Source of the DNA: Amycolatopsis echigonensis
Lineage (GTDB): Bacteria; Actinomycetota; Actinomycetes; Mycobacteriales; Pseudonocardiaceae
Direction: 5' to 3'
Assembly: GCF_014174495.1 (NCBI RefSeq)
Contig: NZ_JACJHR010000024.1
Span: forward strand, 49,881-113,880
Length of the DNA: 64,000 nucleotides
Made by a program: the position numbers and the translations under genes. Positions 1 to 9,050 of this stretch are shown one piece after another. Position 1 is the first letter of the stretch. Each line of letters opens with the position of its first letter. Under the pieces are notes generated by a model. It saw nothing but the letters and a program-made list of their open reading frames with translations. It was not told the origin of the DNA and ran no database searches.

Positions 1-81
1 ATAACGGTCACCATCACGTCCGATGTGCGCATTTGTTCACTACAAAGCGTGATCCCGGGCAGTTCCCGACCGTCGCACGGA

Positions 82-939
82 TCAGGCGCGGAACGCCGCG
101 CTCGGGATCGCGCCCGCTTCGATCACCTGGCGACTGAGCGGAGCGCACAGCTGCTCCAGCCGTGCTGTCTTCTCGTCGCCGAGGTGCCGCCACGGGCCCT
201 GCGCTGCCGCGTTGGTCGCCGACTCGACGCGCTCGCGCAGTTCCAGTCCGCGCTCGGTGAGCGCACGGTCCGCGTCGAGGATTCCGTCGACGGCGAGCCG
301 CGCCGCGGCCGCGTCCCATTCCTCGTCGCTCCAGCCGCGAGTGCGTTTGGCGGCGTCCGGCGGGGTTCCGTTTCTGGTCGCGCTGTGCGTTACCAGCGCC
401 TCGAGGCCGGACAGGCCATTCGTGATCAGCGCGGCGACGTGCCCGTCTCCTCGGTGCTCGCGCAGCAGGGTGATCGCGTGCCAGAGCGCGAGGTGCGGCT
501 GTTCGGGCCACTCCAGGTCCGCGTGCGCGGCGTAGAGCGGACGCCCCTCCGGACGGCAGCCCTCGGTGGCTTCCCGGGCAAGCGCGGCAGCTTCGGCGAC
601 CTCCGCGGACGCGAGCAGCTCGTCGCCGAACAGCCGGCGGTAGATCTCGTCGACGGCGGCGAGCCGCGCTTGCAGGACAGTCTCCGGGGTGGCGATCGTC
701 CAGACGCGCGGGACGAAGTGGGCGACGAGCCCGGGGTTGAAGCTGTAGAACGCGGCGGTGACCGTGCCCGCTCCGACCTGTCCCATCGCCGCGGCGCGGC
801 TGGCGAAGTAGGTCATCGACCCCGGTTTGAGCCCGGCGGCGGCGAGCCGTTGCTGAGTCTCCGGCGCGAAGTAGACGGGGGCGTGCAGGGCGTCGAAGGC
901 GGTGCGGAAGGCGACAGCGGCGGCGACGGCTTGACCCAT
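82..939 (-). CDS. SCO6745-family conserved actinobacterial protein
   Basis: This 285-residue protein resembles the SCO6745 (SalK-like) family of actinobacteria, whose biochemical role is not established. The N-terminus has the pattern I associate with the family: a helical stretch with FDALHAPVYFAP, then YFASRAA and AFYSFNP around residues 30-75. The C-terminal half looks like a winged-helix element (GWSDEEWDAAAARL, then a DRALTERGLELR helix). I chose the ATG at 937-939 because the alignable family sequence begins there (MGQAVAAAVAFRTAF). A longer frame exists upstream but runs into the RNase P RNA gene. No signal peptide or membrane segment is visible. The first 81 bases of the window, downstream of the stop, show nothing recognisable. 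The family assignment comes from remembered sequence, so the function is open. Confidence 0.6.
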   Translation of the reverse strand: MGQAVAAAVAFRTAFDALHAPVYFAPETQQRLAAAGLKPGSMTYFASRAAAMGQVGAGTVTAAFYSFNPGLVAHFVPRVWTIATPETVLQARLAAVDEIYRRLFGDELLASAEVAEAAALAREATEGCRPEGRPLYAAHADLEWPEQPHLALWHAITLLREHRGDGHVAALITNGLSGLEALVTHSATRNGTPPDAAKRTRGWSDEEWDAAAARLAVDGILDADRALTERGLELRERVESATNAAAQGPWRHLGDEKTARLEQLCAPLSRQVIEAGAIPSAAFRA

Positions 940-960
940 GCGCCCGATCGTAGCGATCGG

Positions 961-1362
961 GCGGACGAGCTGGCATGTAAGCCGGATCCTGTTCCCGGGC
1001 CGCCTCGCGGCGGACCGGGCGACGGTCATCCATCTCGGCCTGCCGTCGCCGGCAGGCTCCAGCGGCCTACCCGCAGGCATCGGACGGGCCGCCCTCGATC
1101 GCCTGCGCAGGAGCGAAGCTCCCTCTTGGCCTTGCTCCGGGTGGGGTTTACCGAGCCATCCCGGTCACCCGGGATGCTGGTGGTCTCTTACACCACCGTT
1201 TCACCCTTACCCCCGTCCGGAGACGGAGGCGGTCTGTTTTCTGTGGCACTGTCCCGCGGGTCGCCCCGGGTTGCCGTTAGCAACCACCCTGCCCTGCGGA
1301 GTCCGGACTTTCCTCGGACCGGGAGAACCCGGGCCGCGACCGTCCTGCCAGCTCGTCCGCCG
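961..1362 (-). ncRNA. rnpB: RNase P RNA (class A)
   Basis: This is the catalytic RNA of RNase P, which removes tRNA 5' leaders. On the minus strand it carries the hallmark GAGGAAAGTCC (plus-strand 1303-1313) close to the 5' end and the ACAGAAAAC element near plus 1236-1246. It ends with a 3' segment containing GGATCCGGCTTACAT. The two ends pair: GGCGGACGAGCTGGCA at the 5' end and TGCCAGCTCGTCCGC at the 3' end. The length, about 400 nt, fits actinobacterial class A RNA. Both ends are placed by the P1-like pairing and could be off by several bases. Confidence 0.93.
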
Positions 1363-1464
1363 AAACAGCCTACCCGGGAGACCGCGCGAGCCCGGCACGG
1401 GTTGGCACATTCCACCGCGTGGACGCGCGTTGACCCCCTTCCTGGCCGCTGTTTCACTCCCGCC

Positions 1465-2595
1465 ATGACCGCACCCGAACCGCAGGAACCGCTGAAATTC
1501 GCTTACTGGGTCCCGAATGTGAGCGGCGGCCTGGTCACCAGCGACATCGAACAGCGCACCGACTGGGGCTACGAGTACAACCGCGAACTCGCCGTGCTCG
1601 CCGAGAACAACGGCTTCGACTACGCGCTTACCCAGGTCCGCTACACCGCCAGCTACGGTGCTGCCTACCAGCACGAATCGACCGGTTTCAGCCTGGCGCT
1701 GCTGCTCGCGACGCAGCGGCTGAAGGTCATCGCGGCCGTCCATCCCGGACTGTGGCAGCCCGGCGTGCTCGCGAAGTTCATCGCCAGCGCGGACGTCATC
1801 TCCGGCGGCCGGGCCGCGGTGAACGTGGTCAGCGGCTGGTTCAAGGACGAGTTCACCGGGCTCGGCGAACCGTGGCTCGAACACGACGAGCGCTACCGCC
1901 GCTCGGAGGAGTTCATCCGGGTGCTCAAGCGATTGTGGACCGACGACCACGCCGAGTTCGGCGGCGATTTCTACCGGATCCACGATTTCGACGTCAAACC
2001 CAAGCCGGTCGCCGGTCCCGGACGACCGCATCCGGAAGTCTTCCAGGGCGGGAACTCCACCGCGGCGCGCAAGCTCGCCGGACGCGTTTCGGACTGGTAT
2101 TTCAGCAATGGCAAGGATTTCGCCGGGTTCAGCGAGCAGGTCAACGAGGTGCGCGGGTACGCCGCGGAGAACGACCACGCGGTGCGGTTCGGGCTCAACG
2201 GGTTCGTGATCGCCCGCGAGACCGAAGCCGAGGCGCGCGAGGTGCTGCGGGAGATCGTGGCGAAGGCGAACGTGCCCGCCGTCGAGGGATTCCGCTCGGC
2301 GGTCGCGCAGGCCGGGAAGTCCACTTCGGACGCCAAGGGCATGTGGGCGGATTCGGAGTTCGCCGACCTGGTGCAGTACAACGACGGATTCCGGACCGGG
2401 CTGATCGGGACGCCGGAGCAGATCGCGGACCGGGCGATCGAATACAAAAAACGCGGCGCGAACCTCTTGCTGCTCGGGTTTCTGCACTATCTCGAGGACG
2501 TCGAGCACTTCGGCCGGGAGGTGCTTCCGGTGATCCGGGAGAAGGAGCGGGTGCTGGCGCGCGGGGCGGGAATCCCGGAACCGGCGGGGATCTGA
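1465..2595 (+). CDS. sfnG: SfnG-like FMNH2-dependent dimethylsulfone monooxygenase
   Basis: This 376-residue luciferase-like (LLM class) flavin monooxygenase is close to SfnG, which uses FMNH2 from a partner reductase to cleave dimethylsulfone to methanesulfinate during sulfur scavenging. The family start KFAYWVPNVSGGLV lies at residues 11-24. It is followed by the LLM barrel motifs VSGWFKDEF, HDERYRRSEEF, VFQGGNS and VSDWYFSNG, and the late VQYNDGF and LIGTPEQIADR segment. The ATG at 1465 is the only start that matches the family N-terminus; the frame stays open further upstream by chance. No Shine-Dalgarno is visible. No flavin reductase or other sulfonate gene is adjacent, so the reductase must be encoded elsewhere. 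A related sulfone or sulfonate substrate is possible. Confidence 0.85.
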   Translation: MTAPEPQEPLKFAYWVPNVSGGLVTSDIEQRTDWGYEYNRELAVLAENNGFDYALTQVRYTASYGAAYQHESTGFSLALLLATQRLKVIAAVHPGLWQPGVLAKFIASADVISGGRAAVNVVSGWFKDEFTGLGEPWLEHDERYRRSEEFIRVLKRLWTDDHAEFGGDFYRIHDFDVKPKPVAGPGRPHPEVFQGGNSTAARKLAGRVSDWYFSNGKDFAGFSEQVNEVRGYAAENDHAVRFGLNGFVIARETEAEAREVLREIVAKANVPAVEGFRSAVAQAGKSTSDAKGMWADSEFADLVQYNDGFRTGLIGTPEQIADRAIEYKKRGANLLLLGFLHYLEDVEHFGREVLPVIREKERVLARGAGIPEPAGI

Positions 2596-2621
2596 GATCT
2601 CTCTGCGGCTAGCGTTCGGGG

Positions 2622-3851
2622 GTGAACGGTGCCCTGTCCCTGCTGCTTCTGGCCGGAACGCTGTGGTTCGCGATGGCGCGCCCGCGCGGCCTCCCGGAAG
2701 CGGTCTTCGCGGTCCCCGCCGCCGGCATCGTCCTCGCGCTCGGCCTGACTTCCCTGCCCGAAGCAGGCGAACGGGTCGTCCAGATGCTGCCCACGATGGG
2801 CTTTCTCGCGGCGATCCTGCTGGTCAGCCACCTCGCCGCGGCGGAGGGCGTCTTCACCTGGCTAGGCGCCGAGCTTGCCGAAATCTGCCGCGGACGGCAG
2901 CCGCGGCTCCTCCTGCTCACCTTCGCCGCGGCAGCGATCGTCACCGCCGTCCTCAGCCTCGACGCGACCGTCGTCCTGCTGACCCCGGTCGTCCTCGCCA
3001 CCGCCGCGGAACTGAAGCTCACCGCGCGTCCGCACGTCTACGCGTGCGCGCACCTGGCCAACTCCGCCTCCACGCTCTTCCCTGTCTCCAACCTGACGAA
3101 TCTGCTCGCCTTCACCACTTCCGGCCTCACCTTCGCCGGTTTCACCGCGCTGATGGCGTTGCCGTGGCTGGTCACCCTCGCTGTCGAACTCGCCGCGTTC
3201 GCCTGGTTCTTCCGCAAGGATCTCCGCGAACCGGTCAGCTCTCGCCGACCCGAACACCGCGAACCGCCGATCTTCACCCTCATCGTGCTGGCGGTCATGC
3301 TGATCGGATTCGCGACCGGACAGCTGGTGCACGTCGAACCGGTCTGGATCGCCGCGCTCACCGCGCTCGTCCTGGCCGTGAAAGCCTTGGCGGAGCGGAA
3401 GATCCGGCCGTGGCAGGTGATCACCGAAGCGTCCCCGCTGCTGGTCCTCTTCGTGCTCGCCCTCGCCGTGGTGGTCGAAGCGGTCGACGAGCATGTTCTC
3501 GGCGGGCTGCTGCGCACGATCCTGCCGACGACGGCCGGGCTGCCCGAACTCCTCCTCGCCGCGGGCCTCGCGGCCGTGCTGGCGAACATCGTGAACAACC
3601 TGCCCGCGACGCTGATCCTGCTGTCCGTGCTGGGACCGCATCCGAATCAGGGCGTGCTGCTCGCCGTGCTGCTGGGCGTGAACATCGGCCCGAATGCGAC
3701 GTACCTCGGTTCGCTCGCGACGCTGCTGTGGCGCCGTGTCGTGGTCCGGCACGGGCAGCATCCGCCGGTGGGCGAATTCCTGAAGCTCGGAGCGCTCACG
3801 ACGCCGCTGTCGCTGGCAGCGGCGACGTGTGCGTTGTGGCTGGTGCTCTAG
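2622..3851 (+). CDS. SLC13/ArsB-type anion or arsenite-like transporter
   Basis: This 409-residue polytopic membrane protein has about ten hydrophobic segments and belongs to the ion-transporter superfamily that includes ArsB arsenite pumps and SLC13/NhaD carriers. Family-like signatures are VLSLDATVVLLTPVV (about residues 109-123), HLANSASTLFPVSNLTNLLAF (split here by helix boundaries, about 140-160), and near the C-terminus NIVNNLPATL followed by GVNIGPNATYLGSLATLLW. These two N-rich hairpins are the expected substrate-binding re-entrant loops. The GTG start sits exactly six bases after a -10-like TAGCGT (2610-2615), so the mRNA may be leaderless. No arsR or arsenate reductase adjoins it, so arsenite as substrate is not supported by context. 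The last four bases overlap the convergent neighbour. Confidence 0.72.
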   Translation: MNGALSLLLLAGTLWFAMARPRGLPEAVFAVPAAGIVLALGLTSLPEAGERVVQMLPTMGFLAAILLVSHLAAAEGVFTWLGAELAEICRGRQPRLLLLTFAAAAIVTAVLSLDATVVLLTPVVLATAAELKLTARPHVYACAHLANSASTLFPVSNLTNLLAFTTSGLTFAGFTALMALPWLVTLAVELAAFAWFFRKDLREPVSSRRPEHREPPIFTLIVLAVMLIGFATGQLVHVEPVWIAALTALVLAVKALAERKIRPWQVITEASPLLVLFVLALAVVVEAVDEHVLGGLLRTILPTTAGLPELLLAAGLAAVLANIVNNLPATLILLSVLGPHPNQGVLLAVLLGVNIGPNATYLGSLATLLWRRVVVRHGQHPPVGEFLKLGALTTPLSLAAATCALWLVL

Positions 3852-5593
3852 CCGCGCGGGGCGATCGTGCTGCCGCGCGACAGCGTCGGGCCGCAGTCGT
3901 CGAGACCGTCGCCGAACCGCTGCGCCTCCACGTTCATCATGGTGACCTGCGCGTAGTGCTGGACGGCGGCGAGCTTCGCCGGGTCGGTGACCGCGTCCTT
4001 GCGGACGAAGTCGCCCTGGCGCTTGCCCGGGCCGGGGTAGATCAGGATCGGCAGGTAGTCCCGGTCGATGCGCGGGTCGATGCTGATCTCGTTGCCGTCC
4101 GCCCACGGGCCCCACGAGTGGATGAAGGTCGGCTTGACCGTGTCGAACACGTAGTTGCGCAGGCCTTCGATGTCTTCCTTGTGCGTGAGGTCGGCGATCG
4201 GCGCGTTGACCAGACCGGCCATGTCGACCAGCTCGAGCCGGCTGGTCATCGACGAACCGCCCAGGTCGGGCAGCAGCAGGGACGCGTGCTGCAGGCCGAG
4301 CATGTCCGCGTACGTGTTGAAGCCGCGGCCGAACCGGTCGGCGATCAGGCACGCCGGCACGGTGGGGTTCTTGATGAACTCGTCGGACTGCTGCACGAAG
4401 CCGATCGCCGACGGGACCGACGCGGCGGCGAGCACGAGCGCCGCGACCGCCCGCCACTGCACCTTCGGCAGCGAACGCAGCAGTTCGGCGAAGGCCATGA
4501 CGCCGCACAAAGTGCCGAGCACCCACACCGGCGTCGCGAAGCGGTATTGCGCCATCCAGTCCGGCACCATCACGCCGTACGCGATCACGCCGAGCGCGAG
4601 CGGCGTGACCAGCCCGATCAGCGGACGCCGCCACGGCGCCTTGACCAGCGCCCAGACGACCACGGCGACAACCACGAGCGTCAGCGCGACGCCCGCGTAC
4701 TCCACCAGCTGGTGCGGCCGGATGATCGAGCCGAAGGTCGGCAGGCCCTGCTTCTTGGCGACCGACGGGTTGGCCAGCAGCCGGTGGAATTCCGTGTACC
4801 GCCAGACGACGTAGCCGCCGAACAGCACGCCGAAGGCCGCGATGGACACCAGCGCGGACCGGAAGCTGCGCCAGAACCCTTCGCGCTTCACGCCGAACAG
4901 CAGGACGATCGGGTACGCGCTGGCGTAGATCAGGCCTTCCGGCCGGGTCAGCGCGGCGGCCGCGACGAGCACGCCCGCGACGATCGCGACCTTGAACGAC
5001 AGCGGGTTTTCCTTGCGCAGCGCGGTGAACAGCAGCGCGGCCAGCGCGGTGGTGAAGAACGCGAACAGCGAGTTCTCGAGGCCGGAGACGACCCAGATCA
5101 CGAACGACGGGATCGCCGCCAGCCCGAGGCCGGTGGCCAGGGTGATCGCCCACGCGTGCCTGCGGAACACCTGGCGGGCCACGAGGTGGCACAGCACCAG
5201 GATGCCCGCGGCGAAGAACAGGCCGAGCAGCTTGGGGAACAGCACGTAGTCCGGGATGCCGAACAGCAGGCCCTTGTCGAACAGGCCGGCGACCTTGCCC
5301 AGCGCGAGCAGGATCATCCAGGTCGGGTCGGAGAAGCCCTCCACCGGCGGCTGGCCGGGGGCCAGCACCGGGCCGAGTCCTTCGGCGACGCTGCGCGAGT
5401 AGGAGAACGTGATGGCCGCGTCGTCGACGATCCAGTGCCCGTAGCGGGTGGCGTGCCAGGCGACCGCGGCCACTCCGGCCAGCACCGCCAGCGTCGACGC
5501 CAGCCAGCTCAGCTTGAACCGCGCGGGCGGGTCGGTCGTCTCCTCCCCCGGCAGGTCGGGCTCGGATACTGCGGTGAGTGCGCTAGCCGTCAT
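3848..5593 (-). CDS. GT-C-like polytopic membrane glycosyltransferase
   Basis: This 581-residue membrane protein has about ten or eleven transmembrane helices and a hydrophilic C-terminal domain of about 150 residues. An acidic pair after the first helix (WIVDDAAITF), followed by PVEGFSDPTW, and an ALTRPEG motif after a middle helix match the GT-C architecture. GT-C enzymes such as mycobacterial AftB use polyprenyl-phosphate sugars on the outer face of the membrane. By analogy this may add arabinose or another sugar to the arabinogalactan-type wall of Pseudonocardiaceae, but the substrate is not shown by the sequence. The ATG at 5591-5593 is preceded by GAGGA and starts the basic/proline N-tail before the first helix. 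It lies 180 bp downstream of the RNase H gene on the same strand. Confidence 0.6.
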   Translation of the reverse strand: MTASALTAVSEPDLPGEETTDPPARFKLSWLASTLAVLAGVAAVAWHATRYGHWIVDDAAITFSYSRSVAEGLGPVLAPGQPPVEGFSDPTWMILLALGKVAGLFDKGLLFGIPDYVLFPKLLGLFFAAGILVLCHLVARQVFRRHAWAITLATGLGLAAIPSFVIWVVSGLENSLFAFFTTALAALLFTALRKENPLSFKVAIVAGVLVAAAALTRPEGLIYASAYPIVLLFGVKREGFWRSFRSALVSIAAFGVLFGGYVVWRYTEFHRLLANPSVAKKQGLPTFGSIIRPHQLVEYAGVALTLVVVAVVVWALVKAPWRRPLIGLVTPLALGVIAYGVMVPDWMAQYRFATPVWVLGTLCGVMAFAELLRSLPKVQWRAVAALVLAAASVPSAIGFVQQSDEFIKNPTVPACLIADRFGRGFNTYADMLGLQHASLLLPDLGGSSMTSRLELVDMAGLVNAPIADLTHKEDIEGLRNYVFDTVKPTFIHSWGPWADGNEISIDPRIDRDYLPILIYPGPGKRQGDFVRKDAVTDPAKLAAVQHYAQVTMMNVEAQRFGDGLDDCGPTLSRGSTIAPRG

Positions 5594-5772
5594 GTCCTCG
5601 TCACTATTTCCACTTGTGGATGCCGAAGAAACGCACGAGCCTGCGCCCCCCTTGAGGTCCCGGACGGGACCGGCGCCGCGGCGCCGCGGTCGACACCGCA
5701 CTCTAGCCAATACCTCATCGGGGCCGTTTCACACGTTATCCCCGACCGTGATCCACCTCACATAAGTGCTGC

Positions 5773-6930
5773 TCAGGAGAGGTGCGAGATGTCGTTGACC
5801 AGCCGGACCGAGGCGTTGCCGTCCGGGTAGAACTCGACGATCGACAGCGACGCCAGATCCAGGTGCAGCCGGAACAGCAGCGACGGCCCGGCGTCGAGCC
5901 CCATCCGCAGCAGGGTCTTGATCGGCGTCACGTGGCTGACCACGAGGACCGTGCGCCCGTCGTACTGTTCGACCAGGTCGCGCCGGGCCTTGCCGACCCG
6001 TTCGTGGACCGCGTCGAAGCTCTCGCCGCCGGGCGGCGGGCACGACGAATCGCTCAGCCAGCAGCGGTGCAGGTCCGGGTCCCGTCGCGCCGCCTCGGCG
6101 AAGGTGAGGCCCTCCCATTCGCCGAAGTCGGTCTCGATGAGCCCGGGATGCGTCTCGACCCGGCCGCCGAGCGCGTCGGCGACCGCCTGCGCGGTCTGCT
6201 TGGTGCGGATCAGCGGCGACGAGACGATCGGAGCCGGCTCGCCGTCGTCGCCGATCAGCCCGGGCATCGCGGCCAGCCGTTTGGCGGCCGCGGCGGCCTG
6301 CCCCCGGCCGTGCTCGGTGAGCGGGACGTCGCCGCGCCCGGAGTAGCGGCGGTCGACCGACATCTCGGTCTGGCCGTGCCGCAGCAGGAGCAGTTTGGTG
6401 GGCGTGCCGCGGGCTCCGGTCCAGCCCGCCGGGGAAACCCGGTCCGTTTCCGTGACCTCGGTCTTCGCGGTCCCGGCCTTTTCCCGCACCTCGGCGACCG
6501 GGGCGGGCGAGGTGGCGGCGGACCCGGCGCTGTCCATCGCGACGTTCGCGAGCCGGTCCGCGTGCACGTTCTCCGCGCGGGGGATCCAGGTGTAGCCGAC
6601 CCGCTGGAAGCCCGCCGCGAACTCGCGCGCCTGCGCGGCGAGCGGCTGCAGCGCGGCGTGCTTGATCTTCCACCGTCCGGACATCTGCTCGACCACGAGC
6701 TTCGAATCCATCCGGACGTCCACAATGGACGCTCCGAGTTCGGCGGCCGCGGCGAGCCCGGCGACGAGCCCGGAGTACTCCGCGACGTTGTTCGTGGCGA
6801 TGCCGAGGTATTCGTGGCGTTCGGCCAGCACCTCGCCGGTGGCCGCGTCCTTGACGACCGCGCCGTAGCCGGCCGGACCGGGGTTGCCCCGCGATCCGCC
6901 GTCGGCCTCGACGATCACCCGGTCGGTCAC
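5773..6930 (-). CDS. Bifunctional RNase H / histidine phosphatase (CobC-like)
   Basis: This 385-residue two-domain protein is orthologous in layout to mycobacterial Rv2228c. Residues 1-135 are an RNase HI domain with VEADGGSRGNPGPAGYG (first catalytic Asp), NNVAEYSGL (Glu), the Asp of VRMDSKLVV and a terminal Asp in HADRLAN. A linker of about 35 residues leads to a histidine phosphatase domain (about 185-385) with LLLRHGQTE and a later VVSHVTPI. In mycobacteria the first domain removes RNA from RNA:DNA hybrids and the second is reported to act as alpha-ribazole phosphatase in cobalamin synthesis. The GTG start overlaps the stop of the zinc-ribbon gene by 4 nt (GTGA), so the two are translationally coupled. 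Confidence 0.9.
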   Translation of the reverse strand: MTDRVIVEADGGSRGNPGPAGYGAVVKDAATGEVLAERHEYLGIATNNVAEYSGLVAGLAAAAELGASIVDVRMDSKLVVEQMSGRWKIKHAALQPLAAQAREFAAGFQRVGYTWIPRAENVHADRLANVAMDSAGSAATSPAPVAEVREKAGTAKTEVTETDRVSPAGWTGARGTPTKLLLLRHGQTEMSVDRRYSGRGDVPLTEHGRGQAAAAAKRLAAMPGLIGDDGEPAPIVSSPLIRTKQTAQAVADALGGRVETHPGLIETDFGEWEGLTFAEAARRDPDLHRCWLSDSSCPPPGGESFDAVHERVGKARRDLVEQYDGRTVLVVSHVTPIKTLLRMGLDAGPSLLFRLHLDLASLSIVEFYPDGNASVRLVNDISHLS

Positions 6931-7664
6931 AGGCCCGACTCCAGCGTGCGGACCAGGATCGCGCCGCAGTTCTCGCACTGCACGACCGCGTCCTCGGGCG
7001 CGGCCTTGATCTCGGAGATGGCGTTGCGGTCGATTTCCAGCTGGCAGGCGCCGCAGCGGCGGGCCCGCAGCAGCGCCGCGCCGATGCCCTTGTGGTCGTA
7101 GACGCGGGTGTACAGCTTGAGCAGCGGCTCCGGGAAACGCGGCAGCAGCTTCGCGCGGTCCTCCTTGCGGCGGGCCTCGGTGGTGTCGAGGTCCTTGAAC
7201 GCCTCGTCGCGCCGCGCCTTGGCGGCCTCGACCGCCTGCGCCGCCTTCTCGACCTCGGCGCTGGTGCGCTGCGCGTCCAGGCCGAGTGCCTCGCGCTGCT
7301 CCATCAGCTCCAGCAGGTCGTCCTCCAGCGCGCTCTGCCGGCGGCCGAGCGTCTGCAGTTCGTGCTCGATGTCGGTCATCTGCTTGGCGCCGACCGATCC
7401 GGACTCCAGCAGCTTGCGATCGCGGTCCACGCGCGCCCGCACCGATTCGACCTCTTTTTCCTGCCGGGCGATCTCCCGGTCGAGGTCGGACGTCGCGGTC
7501 TGGACGGACACGAGCGCGTCGCGCTTGTCCCGGACGGCCTTCTCCCCGGCCTCGATCTCGGCGAGCTCGGGCAAGGTGCGGCGGCGGTGCGCGACGCGCG
7601 AGAGCTCGGCGTCCACCTTCGCGAGTTCGAGCAGCTGACGCTGGACGGCGGGGTCGGCCTTCAC
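6927..7664 (-). CDS. Coiled-coil C4 zinc-ribbon protein (Rv2229c-like)
   Basis: This 245-residue protein is made of a long charged coiled coil (about residues 10-180, rich in Arg, Glu and Ala heptads) followed by a C-terminal zinc ribbon with two Cys pairs, CGACQLE and CENCGAIL. It matches the conserved bacterial zf-RING_7/DUF164 family, whose function is uncertain but which appears in nucleic-acid or Nif3-linked contexts. The GTG start at 7662-7664 follows a GGGAG Shine-Dalgarno on the minus strand and trims a non-conserved extension. It sits between nif3-like and RNase H genes, the same order as mycobacterial Rv2230c-Rv2229c-Rv2228c. Confidence 0.88.
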   Translation of the reverse strand: MKADPAVQRQLLELAKVDAELSRVAHRRRTLPELAEIEAGEKAVRDKRDALVSVQTATSDLDREIARQEKEVESVRARVDRDRKLLESGSVGAKQMTDIEHELQTLGRRQSALEDDLLELMEQREALGLDAQRTSAEVEKAAQAVEAAKARRDEAFKDLDTTEARRKEDRAKLLPRFPEPLLKLYTRVYDHKGIGAALLRARRCGACQLEIDRNAISEIKAAPEDAVVQCENCGAILVRTLESGL

Positions 7665-7681
7665 TGTGCTCCCTGATTTAG

Positions 7682-8500
7682 TTACTGGGCGGTAGCGCGG
7701 ATGGTCCACGGGTCGGTGCACCGCGTGGAGACGTGAGCTTCGACGGTACCCGCAAAGGCCGCGCCGACAAGGGCCGAGGCCTGTCCGCACCACGGCCACT
7801 CGCTGGCCCAGTGCGTGAGGCCGACCAGCGCGGGCACGGTTCCGGCGGAGGCGAGGTGTTCGCCAGCCGGATGGTGGCGCAGATCCGCGGTCACGTACGC
7901 GTCGACCCCCTCCGCCGTCGCCTTCGCGAGGTACGAGTCGCCCGCGCCGCCGGACACCGCGACGGTGCGGATCGGCCGGTCCGCCTCTCCCGCGCCGAGC
8001 ACGCCGGGCACGGTGGCCGGCAACGCGTCGGCGACCCGCTGGACGAACCGCGCGAACGGCTCCTCAGCGGGCAGGTGCCCGATCCGGCCGATCCCCGTGC
8101 GGCTGCCCGGTTCGTGCGGGTCGAGCGGCCGGTCGACCTCGAGGCCGATGGCCCGCGCGAGCGCGTCGGACACGCCGGGGTCGGCCGAATCGGCGTTGGT
8201 GTGCGCACAGTAGAGCGCGATGCCGCCGCGGATCATGCGGTGCACGAGCGAGCCTTTGGCGGTGTCCGCGGGGACGCCGTGCACGCCGCGCAGCAGCAGC
8301 GGATGGTGCGCGACGATCAGCTGCGCACCGATTTCCTCGGCCTCGGCGAGCGTCTCCTCGACCGGGTCGACACAGAACAGCACGCGGCGGACGTCCTCGG
8401 CCGGGTCTCCGCAGACGAGCCCGACCGCGTCCCAGCTTTCCGCCAGCCGGGGCGGGTAACTGCGTTCGAGGACAGCGATGATCTCGGCTAAGGCAGGCAC
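7682..8500 (-). CDS. Nif3-like dinuclear metal-binding protein
   Basis: This 272-residue member of the Nif3/YbgI (GTP cyclohydrolase 1 type 2) family is a shorter version without the insert domain. Metal-ligand motifs are visible: LIVAHHPLLLRG near the N-terminus, ALYCAHTNADSA and the C-terminal VGLTHWASEW. Family members form hexameric toroids with a two-metal site; their physiological reaction is unresolved. The GTG at 8498-8500 was chosen because the family begins LAEIIAVLERSYPP just after it. The intergenic gap to the divergent phosphatase gene is only 40 bp, so the promoters of the two genes must overlap or sit inside coding sequence. Confidence 0.88.
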   Translation of the reverse strand: MPALAEIIAVLERSYPPRLAESWDAVGLVCGDPAEDVRRVLFCVDPVEETLAEAEEIGAQLIVAHHPLLLRGVHGVPADTAKGSLVHRMIRGGIALYCAHTNADSADPGVSDALARAIGLEVDRPLDPHEPGSRTGIGRIGHLPAEEPFARFVQRVADALPATVPGVLGAGEADRPIRTVAVSGGAGDSYLAKATAEGVDAYVTADLRHHPAGEHLASAGTVPALVGLTHWASEWPWCGQASALVGAAFAGTVEAHVSTRCTDPWTIRATAQ

Positions 8501-8540
8501 CTGGGGATCCTCGCACGATCGCTCTGGAAGACTGCGAACC

Positions 8541-9002
8541 ATGCCCACGCTGGTGTTTGTCTGTTCCGGGAACATCTGCCGCTCCCCCATGGCGGAGCTG
8601 GTTTTCCGCAAGAAGCTCGCCGACGCGGGTCTCGCTGACGCCGTGCGCGTGTCGAGCGCGGGCACCGGGCCGTGGCACGTCGGCGAGGCGGCTGACCGGC
8701 GGGCGCGCGCCACGTTGAAGGCGCACGGCTACTCCACAGAGCACATCGCGGCCGAAGTCAGCGACGAAGACCTCGGAGCCGACTTGCTGCTCGCCGCCGA
8801 CGAGAGCCACCTGAGCTTCCTGCAGTCGCGCGTCGAAGACCCTTCGCGGGTGCGGTTGCTGCGTTCGTTCGACCCGTCCGCCCCGGAAGGCGCCGAGGTG
8901 CCGGACCCGTACTACGGCGGCGACGACGGCTTCGAGGACGTGCTCGAGATGATCGAGCGGAGCGTGCCGGGACTGCTGGACTGGGTCCGCGAACAGGCGT
9001 GA
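8541..9002 (+). CDS. Low-molecular-weight protein tyrosine phosphatase
   Basis: This 153-residue LMW-PTP has the P-loop C-x5-R signature CSGNICRSP at residues 8-16 and the general-acid loop DPYYGG. It would dephosphorylate phosphotyrosine or arginine-phosphate proteins through a cysteinyl-phosphate intermediate. Its neighbour SURF1 and the divergent Nif3 are the same as around mycobacterial ptpA (Rv2234), which is secreted and acts on host proteins there. Here the PtkA kinase found next to ptpA in mycobacteria is missing. The ATG follows a short leader with no clear Shine-Dalgarno. Confidence 0.92.
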   Translation: MPTLVFVCSGNICRSPMAELVFRKKLADAGLADAVRVSSAGTGPWHVGEAADRRARATLKAHGYSTEHIAAEVSDEDLGADLLLAADESHLSFLQSRVEDPSRVRLLRSFDPSAPEGAEVPDPYYGGDDGFEDVLEMIERSVPGLLDWVREQA

Positions 9003-9050
9003 CGCCCGGTCCGGGTGCGCACACGGAACGCGACGGCCTACCGTAGAGGG

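Noticed and set aside
2622..3851. Arsenic resistance operon
   Set aside because: No arsR, arsC or metal-sensing partner is adjacent; the ArsR at 14.8 kb is distant and lacks metal ligands.
2663..5830. Reading frame of 1055 codons on the plus strand
   Set aside because: It overlaps the SLC13-type gene in another frame and lies antisense to the GT-C-like gene. Its translation is Arg/Asp/Gly-rich low-complexity sequence typical of GC-rich shadow frames, with no family motif.
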